Origin: Alphaproteobacteria bacterium
GTDB taxonomy: Bacteria; Pseudomonadota; Alphaproteobacteria; TMED109
DNA: 64,000 bases
Reading direction: 5' to 3'
Assembly (NCBI GenBank): GCA_030828505.1
Contig: JAURCJ010000005.1
Coordinates: 1-64,000 of the forward strand
Below, in pieces: positions 53,681 to 62,098 of this stretch. The notes beneath the pieces were generated by a model. That model saw only the letters and a program-made list of their open reading frames with translations. It had not been told where the DNA came from and searched no databases. Every line of letters begins with the position of its first letter. The stretch's first letter is position 1. The translations under genes and the position numbers were made by a program.

Positions 53681-54496
53681 ATGTCTGTAAGAATAGAAAA
53701 GGATAATAATGTTTGGACTATAATTCATTCTAGGCCTGAGGTTAGAAACGCTATGGATCCCAAAAGTGCTGATGAATTGTATCAAGCATTTATTGAATTT
53801 GAAAATAATAATGACGCATCTGTGGCAGTTTTTTGGGGTGAAGGTGGTTCATTTTGTTCTGGCTGGGATTTAAAATATGCCTCATCTTTAAAAGGAGCAG
53901 ACCCTTTAAAAAATTTAAATATACCCAAAAATAGAAAAAATAATGGTAATGGAAGTGATATACCCAGAGGACCAATGGGACCAAGCAGATTAGAATTAAG
54001 CAAACCAGTAATAGCAGCTATAGCAGGCCCAGCAGTTGCAGGGGGAATGGAGTTAGCACTTTGGTGTGATTTTAGAGTTATGGAGAGATCTTCTTATTTA
54101 GGAGTTTATTGTAGAAGATGGGGAATTCCGCTAATAGATGGTGGTACTGTAAGACTTCCTAAGATAGTTGGTCAAGGTAGAGCTTTAGAAATTTCATTAA
54201 CTGGAAGAAAAGTAACGGCAAATGAATGTGAAAAGATAGGGTTGTGTGAATATATAGTTGAAGATGGAAGATGTAGAATAAAAGCTGAAGAAATTGCCCA
54301 TAGTATTGCTAAGTTTCCTCAAGTATGTGTAAAAGCTGATAGAAACTCCATAATAAAACAAAGTAATCTAAGCGTTAAAGAAGGTCTTGAGAATGAATGG
54401 TATAATAGTATTGAAGTTCTTTCTAAAGAAGGTATTGAAGGAGCAGAGAGGTTTTCTAAAGGACATGGAAGACATGGGGATTTTGAAGATATTTGA
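53681..54496 (+). CDS. Crotonase/enoyl-CoA hydratase family protein
   Basis: This is a crotonase-fold protein of 271 residues. FCSGWDLKYAS near 64-74 and AAIAGPAVAGGMELALWCD near 108-126 form the oxyanion hole. The second catalytic region, WGIPLIDGGTVRLP near 147-160, lacks the usual pair of hydratase glutamates in an obvious form. It may therefore catalyse another crotonase reaction. AGGAG lies 8 bases before the ATG. A GTTGTCTAAA pair sits upstream and may control it. Confidence 0.87.
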   Translation: MSVRIEKDNNVWTIIHSRPEVRNAMDPKSADELYQAFIEFENNNDASVAVFWGEGGSFCSGWDLKYASSLKGADPLKNLNIPKNRKNNGNGSDIPRGPMGPSRLELSKPVIAAIAGPAVAGGMELALWCDFRVMERSSYLGVYCRRWGIPLIDGGTVRLPKIVGQGRALEISLTGRKVTANECEKIGLCEYIVEDGRCRIKAEEIAHSIAKFPQVCVKADRNSIIKQSNLSVKEGLENEWYNSIEVLSKEGIEGAERFSKGHGRHGDFEDI

Positions 54497-54617
54497 AATA
54501 CGCTTGATTCTTTTCTAATAGGCGTCTAAGAAAATCAGCCAAAATTTTCAAATTAGAGCCATCTCTACAAATCCTAGAGTAGGTGGAATTTTAAAAGAAT
54601 TGTGTTAATATGTTTTT

Positions 54618-54719
54618 ATGAAAAACCTAAAAACATTAGCTCGTTTTCTATCTTATATAATTCTAGCATTAGGAGTATTTCTTATAGCTGAAGGATTAAT
54701 GAAGTATTTTTTAGGCTAA
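54618..54719 (+). CDS. Possible 33-residue membrane peptide
   Basis: A short ORF encodes MKNLKTLARF, then a hydrophobic segment SYIILALGVFLIA, then EGLMKYFLG. The pattern of basic N-terminus, one membrane helix and short tail is typical of small inner-membrane proteins. No good ribosome binding site is visible, which lowers confidence. It is 20 bases upstream of the GNAT gene on the same strand. Confidence 0.45.
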   Translation: MKNLKTLARFLSYIILALGVFLIAEGLMKYFLG

Positions 54720-54739
54720 TAATATATTAATGGAAAATT

Positions 54740-55258
54740 ATGAATAAATTAGAAGAAAATTACCTTAAAATACCTACCATTGAGACTGAAAGATTGATAT
54801 TAAATTATCCTTTAATGAATGATTTTAAAAATCTTGAAGTATTTTTAAAAAGTGAAAGAAGTAAATTTTTAGGTGGACCATATAATAGTTTTAGTGCTTG
54901 GAATGATTATATGGCAAATATTGGGCATTGGTCACTTTATGGGTATGGCTTATGGTCATTAAGAATAAAAGAGAATAATAAATATATTGGAAGAGTTGGA
55001 ATTATAAAACCGGCTATGTTTAATGAACCAGATTTGGCTTGGCACGTATTTGAAGCTCATGAAGGTCAGGGTTATGCCTATGAAGCAGCTATAGCTGTTA
55101 AAGAATATGCAATAAATAATTTTAAATTTTCTAGTCTAGCTAGTCATATAATAGAAGGTAATAAAAATTCTATATCTTTAGCAGAAAGAGTAGGGTTTAA
55201 AATAAAAAAAGAAGAAGTTATCAATAATAAAAATTTCATTATTTACTTTCATATATAA
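54740..55258 (+). CDS. GNAT acetyltransferase, RimJ/RimL-like
   Basis: This is a 172-residue GNAT-fold protein beginning with the RimJ-type lead IPTIETERLILNYP. The acetyl-CoA loop region is WHVFEAHEGQGYAYEAAIAVKEYA near 100-123. L-A-x-x-I-x-E-G-N-K-N-S-I-x-L-A-E-R-V-G-F near 133-153 is the C-terminal signature. Substrate is unknown; an N-terminal amine or small molecule is likely. Confidence 0.88.
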   Translation: MNKLEENYLKIPTIETERLILNYPLMNDFKNLEVFLKSERSKFLGGPYNSFSAWNDYMANIGHWSLYGYGLWSLRIKENNKYIGRVGIIKPAMFNEPDLAWHVFEAHEGQGYAYEAAIAVKEYAINNFKFSSLASHIIEGNKNSISLAERVGFKIKKEEVINNKNFIIYFHI

Positions 55259-55331
55259 AACTTTCTAAAAAAAGATAATTTATGTCATATATGATGTTTA
55301 TTTAATTAGGGTAAAGATAAAATTATACCTT

Positions 55332-55490
55332 CTATTTAGAAGGATTTTTTTCTTTTTCTTTACTTAATAAATATTCTTTATGAGCTTTTTTAGAATCTTC
55401 CCCTCCATTTAATTGACTGACCATAGGTTGATCTAAAACTTTTAATAACTCAGGTTGTTTTTTTTTATTTTTTTTATCTGTAATTTTCAT
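55332..55490 (-). CDS. Small lysine-rich hypothetical protein
   Basis: This minus-strand ORF of 52 residues begins MKITDKKNKKKQPELLK and ends EKNPSK, with 17 or so lysines and no hydrophobic stretch. GGAG lies 7 bases upstream of the ATG, which supports translation. The basic composition could suit nucleic acid binding, but no fold is recognisable. It stands alone between the GNAT and the first small secreted protein gene. Confidence 0.55.
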   Translation of the reverse strand: MKITDKKNKKKQPELLKVLDQPMVSQLNGGEDSKKAHKEYLLSKEKEKNPSK

Positions 55491-55538
55491 TTTTTTCTCC
55501 GTATTCTCTATTTTATAATATAATATATTATATTATTT

Positions 55539-55874
55539 ATGAGTAAAATATTTTTTATCGTATTTGTTTTTATATGTCTATCAAGTAATTCTTTTGCTAA
55601 AATTGAAAAATGGGAATGTTATGCCCCTAAGAATTCAAGTAAGTTTGCAGATAAGACAGTAGTAGGTAATTATAAATTAGATACTGATAAGGTGACTGTT
55701 GAATATTTCAGCAATGGGAATTGGAAATATTATGATTGGTGCTGTAATATCAAATTTAATAAAGAAAGAAACATATTATATTTTTCATTTCTAGGTTTTA
55801 ATCATATATTTGATTTAAATTCAAAAGATCGTTTTGTATCTAATTTTAAATACCCATGTAAAGTTATTAATTAG
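55539..55874 (+). CDS. Small secreted W-x-C protein, paralog 1
   Basis: This is a 111-residue exported protein with a signal peptide ending SFA at residue 20. The mature chain starts K-I-E-K-W-E-C27, has N-Y-K-L-D near 44-48 followed by short beta-like segments and a C68-C69 pair, and ends Y-P-C107-K-V-I-N. The spacing of early Cys, K-L-D strand and terminal Cys matches the proteins at 56469, 56963 and 60216. A disulfide joining the two ends of a beta domain is likely. No named family is recognised. Confidence 0.75.
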   Translation: MSKIFFIVFVFICLSSNSFAKIEKWECYAPKNSSKFADKTVVGNYKLDTDKVTVEYFSNGNWKYYDWCCNIKFNKERNILYFSFLGFNHIFDLNSKDRFVSNFKYPCKVIN

Positions 55875-55893
55875 CAAAGCTTCTTATAAAATT

Positions 55894-56373
55894 TTAGTTT
55901 GTGATTGGAACAAAACCACAGGCATAAAATTTATTATTATTTTCTTTAAAAATTAATAATGGCTTACCTCTCATACTTCCAATGCTTATAAGCCCTCTAT
56001 TATTCGCAGTAGTTATTTTAGGTTTTAAACCTATAGTTGAATTAAATATTCCATTTTTATCAATAGAAAAATTTACTAAGTTTTCTATATTCCAATCAGA
56101 TAATTCAGGTTTACTCTCTATTATTGGAATGCCAAAATTTTCACAAGAGTCCCCGTCATATAAAGCAATTCTATATTTTCCCATTTCTAGATTTTTTAAT
56201 TTAAACTTAAATGCTGGCAATTGAAGAAACCAACTATCAACACCTTCAGCATTACCAATATTTAACTTATCCTTTGTAAAAAATTCTACTGTAGTCCAAT
56301 CAGCTATAAGTTGTATTGGATAAATATAAATAAAACATAGAAATGTTATAAAAGTCCAAATATTTGATTGCAT
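55894..56373 (-). CDS. Secreted Cu/Zn superoxide dismutase-like protein lacking metal ligands
   Basis: This is an exported protein of 159 residues (signal peptide to about residue 24). From about 55 it can be aligned with bacterial SodC: L-x-N-L-x-x-G-x-Y-R-I-A-L-Y-D-G-D-S-C77, then N-L-V-N-F-S-I-D-K-N-G near 98-108, S-I-G-S-M-R-G-K-P-L-L-I-F near 130-142, and Y-A-C152-G-F-V near the end. Both disulfide cysteines and the Arg remain. The copper histidines of the G-F-H-x-H motif are A70 and Y72, and the later His is F142, so it cannot be a normal superoxide dismutase. This is my alignment by eye. A coding region is likely, and the homology is plausible. Confidence 0.65.
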   Translation of the reverse strand: MQSNIWTFITFLCFIYIYPIQLIADWTTVEFFTKDKLNIGNAEGVDSWFLQLPAFKFKLKNLEMGKYRIALYDGDSCENFGIPIIESKPELSDWNIENLVNFSIDKNGIFNSTIGLKPKITTANNRGLISIGSMRGKPLLIFKENNNKFYACGFVPITN

Positions 56374-56468
56374 AATATTTTCTCCATAAAAATACTACCA
56401 TAACTATGGTAAAATTTTAAAATATTTATATCACAGCGATGGATTAAATAATTATGTTATGATGAATA

Positions 56469-56825
56469 ATGAAATATTTTTTATTAGTCATAATATTATT
56501 TTTAATTGCATTCAATGCTATAGCAAAAGTGGAGGTATGGTTATGTAATAGTAAGCATGGTATTGATGTTTTTAAAATAGACATTATAGAACCACATAAT
56601 ATTTCTCAAAGAATTAATAGGAGTTGGAAGAAATTTTTGACATCTGAGCAAAAAACCGAAGTAGCAGATGTTATATACGAACCTCAAAATCAATTAATAA
56701 AAATTATTTATAATTTTGAAATAGATAAAAAAGAAATAATATTTAATTTAGAATCCAGAGAGTTAATTATAAAATATAAAGATAAAAATAAATTGAACAG
56801 TAAATGGTCGTGTGAATTAAAATAA
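56469..56825 (+). CDS. Small secreted W-x-C protein, paralog 2
   Basis: This is a 118-residue exported protein with a signal peptide ending AIA at residue 19. The mature chain starts K-V-E-V-W-L-C26, continues with V-F-K-I-D-I-I-E near 34-41 and a tryptophan at 53, has alternating polar and apolar strands, and ends K-W-S-C115-E-L-K. Only two cysteines are present in the mature part, which makes the predicted end-to-end disulfide clear. It is closest in layout to the protein at 55539. Function unknown. Confidence 0.75.
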   Translation: MKYFLLVIILFLIAFNAIAKVEVWLCNSKHGIDVFKIDIIEPHNISQRINRSWKKFLTSEQKTEVADVIYEPQNQLIKIIYNFEIDKKEIIFNLESRELIIKYKDKNKLNSKWSCELK

Positions 56826-56962
56826 ATATAGTAAAATATTCTTTTTATAAAAATGAAGATTATAATTATAATAATTAATTTTTAATTGATACAATTGATT
56901 TTCAAAGAGTATGCTCTATCTTTAAAGTAAGTTTTTTTGTGCTTCTTAGGATTGGAAAATAT

Positions 56963-57409
56963 ATGTTAACTTTCAGAAGTACTCAAACTTTATTAGTTAT
57001 ATTTTTTTTAATTTTTCCTAATATATTATATGCGAATACCCAGATGAAATTTGCATGTATGTCCTCTTGGTATGAACATTGTAATATGGGAATATGTGAA
57101 GATTACGCAAATAAAAAGCCTTTTTTAAAGCAAGTAAAGATTCTAATTGATTTAAGCTCAAAGACATTAATCAGAAGAACGGATAATAATTATATTATGA
57201 ATATTACAGAGACTCGCTTTAGGCCAAAAAAACATATTTATATTGGTTATGGAGATAATTGGTCTAATGGATATTTAGTCATCAATTTATTAAATGAAGA
57301 AGAAGGAACCACAGGCTATATGGATACACTTTTTACAAATGCAGGAGGATTTGTTAGTACAGGTTTTTGCAAGCTACAAGTAATAGATGATAGTATTATT
57401 GAAGGTTAG
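56963..57409 (+). CDS. Small secreted cysteine protein, divergent paralog 3
   Basis: This exported protein has about 148 residues from the ATG at 56963; a GTG at 56939 would add eight. The ATG is preferred because the signal peptide then starts normally. The signal peptide ends near LYA at residue 24. The mature chain has F-A-C32-M, two further Cys at 40 and 45, a V-K-I-L-I-D-L strand near 58-64, and F-C136-K-L near the end. It shares the early and late cysteines and the central K-x-x-I-D strand with the other small secreted proteins, but is longer. Confidence 0.68.
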   Translation: MLTFRSTQTLLVIFFLIFPNILYANTQMKFACMSSWYEHCNMGICEDYANKKPFLKQVKILIDLSSKTLIRRTDNNYIMNITETRFRPKKHIYIGYGDNWSNGYLVINLLNEEEGTTGYMDTLFTNAGGFVSTGFCKLQVIDDSIIEG

Positions 57410-57449
57410 ATAAATTTATCTTAGTTTAACGTAAAATAATTAAAAAATA

Positions 57450-57869
57450 TTATATTTGTACGTAAAAAATTATACCTATTAAAGCCATTATAATTTGAGT
57501 AAGATAAATAAATACAGAAGAGAAATGCCAATTTCTGAATAATTTCTTTTTCTTTTTTTCTTCTATATTATCACTATCAGAAATAGAATTTATTTTAGGC
57601 ATAATTATTAACAAGTTTATTATGAAACCCAAAGCAATAATAAATGATATAATAATAGACCAGTGATCTTTAAGTATAAATGAAAATATAAATGTTATAG
57701 ACGCCAGAATACCACCAAAAATAAAATTTCTTGGAAAAATTTTTCTTAAAAAGATAGATTTATTTTTATCATCTAATATTTTATTTGATACTGGCATGAC
57801 ACAAAATATAAAGAACAACATATAACTCAATAAAGAACTGTATAATATTATTAACATAGCTACTTTCAT
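57450..57869 (-). CDS. DUF4149-type integral membrane protein
   Basis: This 139-residue protein has four hydrophobic helices at about 5-25, 47-67, 70-92 and 115-137, and a lysine-rich loop near 100-110. The first helix ends V-M-P and the layout resembles DUF4149/TMEM205-like proteins, whose function is unknown. It is convergent with the small secreted gene at 56963 and divergent from gloA. Confidence 0.72.
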   Translation of the reverse strand: MKVAMLIILYSSLLSYMLFFIFCVMPVSNKILDDKNKSIFLRKIFPRNFIFGGILASITFIFSFILKDHWSIIISFIIALGFIINLLIIMPKINSISDSDNIEEKKKKKLFRNWHFSSVFIYLTQIIMALIGIIFYVQI

Positions 57870-57983
57870 ATAATTATTAATTGATTAGTAAACCATATCA
57901 TAACAAGCAGATTTTTGTATCAGAATAGTTTATTATGTTAAATTATCATTACATATATATTAAATTTAATTTTAGGAGGATTT

Positions 57984-58523
57984 ATGGTTAAGCATTATGA
58001 AGTTGCGGAAGGATTGTGTGATAATATAGATGAAGAAACTCAATCTTATGTCTTTAATCAAACTATGTTAAGAATAAAAGATCCAAAAATATCATTAGAT
58101 TTTTATACTCGAATTATAGGCATGAAATTATATAGAAAAATAGATTTTTCGGATATGAAATTTACATTGTACTTCTTAGCTATGTCTGGAGATGTAGATG
58201 ATAATAATGTACCTAAAGAAGACAATCAGAGAACTACATGGACATTTTCACAAAGGGCTATGTTGGAATTAACTCATAATTGGGGTTCAGAGAATGATAA
58301 AAATTTTACATACCATAATGGTAATACAGATCCCCAAGGTTTTGGGCATATTGGGTTTTCTGTACCTGATGTTTATGCAGCATCTAATCGTTTTGAAAAA
58401 CTAGGAGTAAAATTTATTAAAAAACCTGATGATGGTAAAATGAAAGGCTTAGCCTTTATAGCAGATCCAGATGGTTATTGGATTGAAATATTACAAGCGA
58501 ATATGATAGAAAAAAATTCTTAA
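57984..58523 (+). CDS. gloA: Lactoylglutathione lyase (glyoxalase I), long zinc type
   Basis: GloA converts the methylglyoxal-glutathione hemithioacetal to S-lactoylglutathione. The 179 residues resemble eukaryotic glyoxalase I more than the short E. coli nickel form: [12 protein letters not shown] near 24-35, LELTHNWG at 94-101, [13 protein letters not shown] at 119-131 and [25 protein letters not shown] ending at 170. Probable metal ligands are Q26, E95, H122 and E168. It has the best ribosome binding site in this part of the window, AGGAGG 6 bases upstream. It overlaps convergent dadA by 4 bases. Confidence 0.94.
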   Translation: MVKHYEVAEGLCDNIDEETQSYVFNQTMLRIKDPKISLDFYTRIIGMKLYRKIDFSDMKFTLYFLAMSGDVDDNNVPKEDNQRTTWTFSQRAMLELTHNWGSENDKNFTYHNGNTDPQGFGHIGFSVPDVYAASNRFEKLGVKFIKKPDDGKMKGLAFIADPDGYWIEILQANMIEKNS

Positions 58524-59671
58524 ATTAAGGTACTAATTTTTTTTGCAGTAAAAGCACTTAATGTCCAGCCGAGATGTCCATGGCCTGTATTATAGAAAAC
58601 ATTATTATTTTTTTTACTTTGTTTTATTATAGGCATCATATTAGGTGTCATAGGCCTTAGGCCAGCCCATGGTTTTACATCTTCAGTGTTAATATTTGGA
58701 AAATTGCTCTCTGCCCACTTTATCAAAGGCCTTACCCTATCCCACTTTATATCTGTATTGTATCCACTAAATTCTGCAGTTCCGGCTATTCTCAATCTTT
58801 CATTACCGAGCCTTGCTGTAACTATTTTTTTTTCATCATCTAATAGACTAACCCATGGAGAATTTTCTCCAGGGTTATTAATAGTAATACTATAACCTTT
58901 TACTGGATATATAGGTATATTATCGCCAATACTATTAGCTATTTTTTTTGAGCCTATCCCAGCACAAACTATTACTATATCTGTATTATTTAGTTCATCA
59001 TTCAGATTTTTAGCATGCTTTTGAATAAAAGTTACGTTGTATTTATTCTTTAAAATAGCACTTAATTCTATACAAAACTTATGAATATCTCCTGTAAAAT
59101 CGGTGGTATTATAAAAACCACCTATAATATTATTATTAGATAGAGAAGGTTCAATATCCATTATCTCATTTTTATTGACTTCCCATCTTTCTAGCCCAGC
59201 TAATTTATATATTTTGTTGGTTTCGCGTGCAAATTTTAATTCTCTTTCATTCTGATATATATGTAATATACCTTTTTGAACCATATCGAATTTTATATTT
59301 TCTTCATCAGATATTTCTTTATATAATTTACCAGAATTCAAAGCCATTTTGCATGTTTCCAATGTATTTTCTTTATGTTCGGATATTGAATTAATAAATT
59401 TTATAAACCATGCATATTTATTTAGGTCTGGTTTTAATGAAATAAGTAAAGGGGCATCTCTTTCAAATATCCATTTACTCGCTTGTATAATATTTTTCCA
59501 GCTATTCCATGTTTCTGCATTAGAGGCACTAATTTGGCAGCCATTGGCATAAGATGTTGCCATTGCTGGATACCTTCTTTCCTCCAATATAGTAACTTTA
59601 TGATTATTTTTTGCTAAGTAGTAGGCGGTAGTTATACCTGTTATACCACTTCCAATAATTTTTATATTCAT
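58520..59671 (-). CDS. dadA: D-amino acid dehydrogenase-like FAD oxidoreductase
   Basis: This is a DAO-fold flavoprotein of 383 residues. The FAD motif is I-I-G-S-G-I-T-G near 4-11 with an E-E-R-R ribose-binding turn at 30-33, followed by [13 protein letters not shown] near 40-52 as in DadA. The C-terminus has [16 protein letters not shown] near 328-343 and [12 protein letters not shown] near 354-365. It would oxidise D-amino acids and feed electrons to the respiratory chain. Related amine or glycine dehydrogenases are possible. Confidence 0.88.
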   Translation of the reverse strand: MNIKIIGSGITGITTAYYLAKNNHKVTILEERRYPAMATSYANGCQISASNAETWNSWKNIIQASKWIFERDAPLLISLKPDLNKYAWFIKFINSISEHKENTLETCKMALNSGKLYKEISDEENIKFDMVQKGILHIYQNERELKFARETNKIYKLAGLERWEVNKNEIMDIEPSLSNNNIIGGFYNTTDFTGDIHKFCIELSAILKNKYNVTFIQKHAKNLNDELNNTDIVIVCAGIGSKKIANSIGDNIPIYPVKGYSITINNPGENSPWVSLLDDEKKIVTARLGNERLRIAGTAEFSGYNTDIKWDRVRPLIKWAESNFPNINTEDVKPWAGLRPMTPNMMPIIKQSKKNNNVFYNTGHGHLGWTLSAFTAKKISTLI

Positions 59672-59738
59672 AAGTTAATTTTATCATAAAAATTATGAAG
59701 TTCAAAATTTTGACTATAAGGTATATTAATTATCTATG

Positions 59739-60113
59739 TTATAATTTATTATCATTTTCTTTAGCTAATAAACAATGATCAAGTTTATTGAAACGCCAAT
59801 TAGCAAATACTATATATGCTAGACTGCTCAATTGCTTTATAATGGGAAGAGAAATAAATTTACTTAATATTTTCCAGTAACCTATATGATTCCATATAAT
59901 AATAAAAGCATCCAATCCAATATAGAGTTTATTATTATAAAACACGTGTAACAATTTTAAAGCGGAAGAAGTTTTAATACCTTTTTTCTTTAGCTCATTA
60001 TTACTTGAATTTATATCTTGCCAATTAAATATACCTCTGGGTGCAATTCTTTTATAGTAATTAATTTCTTTACTACATAAATTACATTTACCATCAAAAA
60101 ATACTATGATCAT
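59739..60113 (-). CDS. DUF393 (DCC family) thiol-redox protein
   Basis: This is a 124-residue protein of the DCC family. F-F-D7-G-K-C10-N-L-C13 at the N-terminus is the family motif, related to thioredoxin CxxC. A later region, YIGLDAFIIIWNHIGYW, is typical and partly hydrophobic. It is predicted to be a thiol-disulfide oxidoreductase, but a biochemical activity is not well established. Confidence 0.85.
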   Translation of the reverse strand: MIIVFFDGKCNLCSKEINYYKRIAPRGIFNWQDINSSNNELKKKGIKTSSALKLLHVFYNNKLYIGLDAFIIIWNHIGYWKILSKFISLPIIKQLSSLAYIVFANWRFNKLDHCLLAKENDNKL

Positions 60114-60215
60114 GATATTGAGATAAGTGTTTTTACTCCTAATTCAAGTGAATTATTTAAATATATTTATAACATATTTATGGAGATCATTAATTAATTT
60201 ATATATTATATTTTT

Positions 60216-60566
60216 ATGATCAAAGTAGTATTGATATTATTTTTTTTTATTCAGGTTAATAATGTTTTAGCTATGGCTAAAACAATAATTTGGCAATGCC
60301 AAGTAGTACAAATTAACGGAAAAATGCAAACCAACGGTAAAGTAAATAAGTATAAAATAGATGTGACAACGCCAATGGTTTGGGTAGGAGATGAAACAAG
60401 GTGGTCTAGTTTTGAAAATACTACTTTTTTATACGATAAAAATAATCATCGCTTATCTTCTTCAAATATACCTTGGATAGGCACATATTATTTAACTGAA
60501 CGTAAAGTTATTTTTAATAATAGTGATGCGAATTTAGAAGTTATTTATGAATGCAAAGAACTATAG
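60216..60566 (+). CDS. Small secreted W-x-C protein, paralog 4
   Basis: This is a 116-residue exported protein. The signal peptide ends near VLA or AMA at residue 19-21. The mature chain starts A-K-T-I-I-W-Q-C28, has K-Y-K-I-D near 45-49 followed by T-P-M-V-W and a strand-rich middle, and ends I-Y-E-C113-K-E-L. Cysteine count and placement match the protein at 56469. It is upstream of the acyl-CoA dehydrogenase by 38 bases on the same strand, which may be coincidental. Confidence 0.74.
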   Translation: MIKVVLILFFFIQVNNVLAMAKTIIWQCQVVQINGKMQTNGKVNKYKIDVTTPMVWVGDETRWSSFENTTFLYDKNNHRLSSSNIPWIGTYYLTERKVIFNNSDANLEVIYECKEL

Positions 60567-60604
60567 TGTTTCTTATAATGCATAGTATGATTGAATAGGT
60601 AGCA

Positions 60605-61804
60605 ATGAACTTAAACTTTAAAAAAGAAGATTTAATATTTCAAAAAGAAGTAAGAGATTTTATAAAAAAGAATTTAAGTCATATTACTCAAAAAAAAACT
60701 GAACAAGGATACCACTTAACTAAAGAAGATATGGTGAACTGGTATAATAAGCTATCTAAGAAAGGCTGGATAGCACCTAATTGGCCAAAAAAATATGGTG
60801 GCACTGATTGGACTGTAACTCAAAGATATATATTTAATAAAGAATGTGCTGAAGCATATGCGCCAGATGGAGAATATACATTTGGAGTAACTATGGTAGG
60901 CCCTGTTTTAATAAAATATGGAACTTTAGAACAAAAACAATATTATCTTCCAAAAATTTTATCTAATTCTCATTGGTGGTGCCAAGGATATTCTGAACCG
61001 GGTTCAGGATCAGATCTAGCCTCGCTATCTACAAAAGCTGAAAAAGTTCAGGGGGGCTATAAAATTAATGGTACAAAAACATGGACAACTATGGCTCATT
61101 TTGCTGATATGATGTTTATTTTGGTTAGGACTAAATCAAATTGTAAACCTCAGGAAGGTATTTCATTTATGTTATTAGATATGAAAACTAATGGTGTATC
61201 GGTAAAGCCAATTATTACGCTTGATGGAAGTCATTATATTAATATGGTTTATTTAGAGGACGTTTTTATCCCAAATAAGAATCTTATTCATGTAGAAAAT
61301 AAGGGTTGGACAGTAGCTAAATATTTATTAGAATATGAACGCACAAATAATGCTCAAGTGGCTAGTTCTAAAAAAGCTTTATCTAAAATTAAAAAAATAG
61401 CTAAACTTCATATGAATGGAACATATTCTCTAAGTTCTGATAGATATTTTATGGATAAATTGGCTAATTGTGATAGAAGAATTCAAGCTTTAGAGTATGA
61501 TTTACTTAATGTTATTTCTAATGAAATTAAGGGAGTATCTCCAGCAACAGAGGCAAATAAGTTAAAAATTAGGGGATCTGAAATACAACAAGAATTAACA
61601 GAATTAATATTGGAAGCTAGTGGATATTTCGCTTTTACACATCAATCAAATTCTATAAACATGGGAATGAATGAACCAATTGTGGGCCCTTCCTGGACTA
61701 ACACATCAGCTCAGAAGTATTTTGATACAAGAAAAACTACTATATATGCGGGATCTACTGAAATTCAAAAAAATATTTTGGCAAAAATATTATTAGAGCT
61801 TTAA
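60605..61804 (+). CDS. Acyl-CoA dehydrogenase
   Basis: This is a 399-residue FAD-dependent acyl-CoA dehydrogenase. The N-terminal helical domain spans about 1-120. WWCQGYSEPGSGSDLASL near 127-144 is the FAD/substrate motif, and KINGTKTWTTMAHFADMMF near 155-173 is the beta domain. The C-terminal helical domain runs from about 240, ending KTTIYAGSTEIQKNILAK. GWIAPNWPKKYGG near 55-67 is typical of the FadE17/CaiA-like group. The acyl substrate is unknown. Confidence 0.92.
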   Translation: MNLNFKKEDLIFQKEVRDFIKKNLSHITQKKTEQGYHLTKEDMVNWYNKLSKKGWIAPNWPKKYGGTDWTVTQRYIFNKECAEAYAPDGEYTFGVTMVGPVLIKYGTLEQKQYYLPKILSNSHWWCQGYSEPGSGSDLASLSTKAEKVQGGYKINGTKTWTTMAHFADMMFILVRTKSNCKPQEGISFMLLDMKTNGVSVKPIITLDGSHYINMVYLEDVFIPNKNLIHVENKGWTVAKYLLEYERTNNAQVASSKKALSKIKKIAKLHMNGTYSLSSDRYFMDKLANCDRRIQALEYDLLNVISNEIKGVSPATEANKLKIRGSEIQQELTELILEASGYFAFTHQSNSINMGMNEPIVGPSWTNTSAQKYFDTRKTTIYAGSTEIQKNILAKILLEL

Positions 61805-61806
61805 AA

Positions 61807-61968
61807 CTAAAATCTTCTTAGAATTAATTTAATTAAATTTTTTATAATTATAAATATAAATGGACTATTAAGTATCTTTTTTATTATTAGTTTAAATTTT
61901 GGATATAATTTAAGTATAATATAAAATAGTAAAAAAAATATAAATATTATAATTATGACTTTTAACAT
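61807..61968 (-). CDS. Possible 53-residue membrane protein
   Basis: A minus-strand ORF fills most of the gap between the acyl-CoA dehydrogenase and the GlcG-like gene. It encodes MLKVIIIIFIFFLLFYIIL, then K-L-Y-P-K-F and a second hydrophobic stretch, ending LILRRF. The ribosome binding site is weak. Composition could also arise by chance from very AT-rich DNA, so this is tentative. The rest of the gap, 61969-62098, shows nothing else. Confidence 0.38.
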   Translation of the reverse strand: MLKVIIIIFIFFLLFYIILKLYPKFKLIIKKILNSPFIFIIIKNLIKLILRRF

Positions 61969-62098
61969 TATAAGAAATTCTCACATATATTTTTATTAAA
62001 TTATATTCAAAATTTATTTAGTTTTAAATGTTTTAGTTAATCAAAACAAATATATCTATTATGCTTAATTATATTTTAATAATTATAGGGAGATAAGT

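Noticed and set aside
54503..54541. Imperfect hairpin after the crotonase gene (TGATTCTTTTCT with AGAAAATCA)
   Set aside because: The arms need a bulge to pair and no T-run follows, so a terminator call is not supported.
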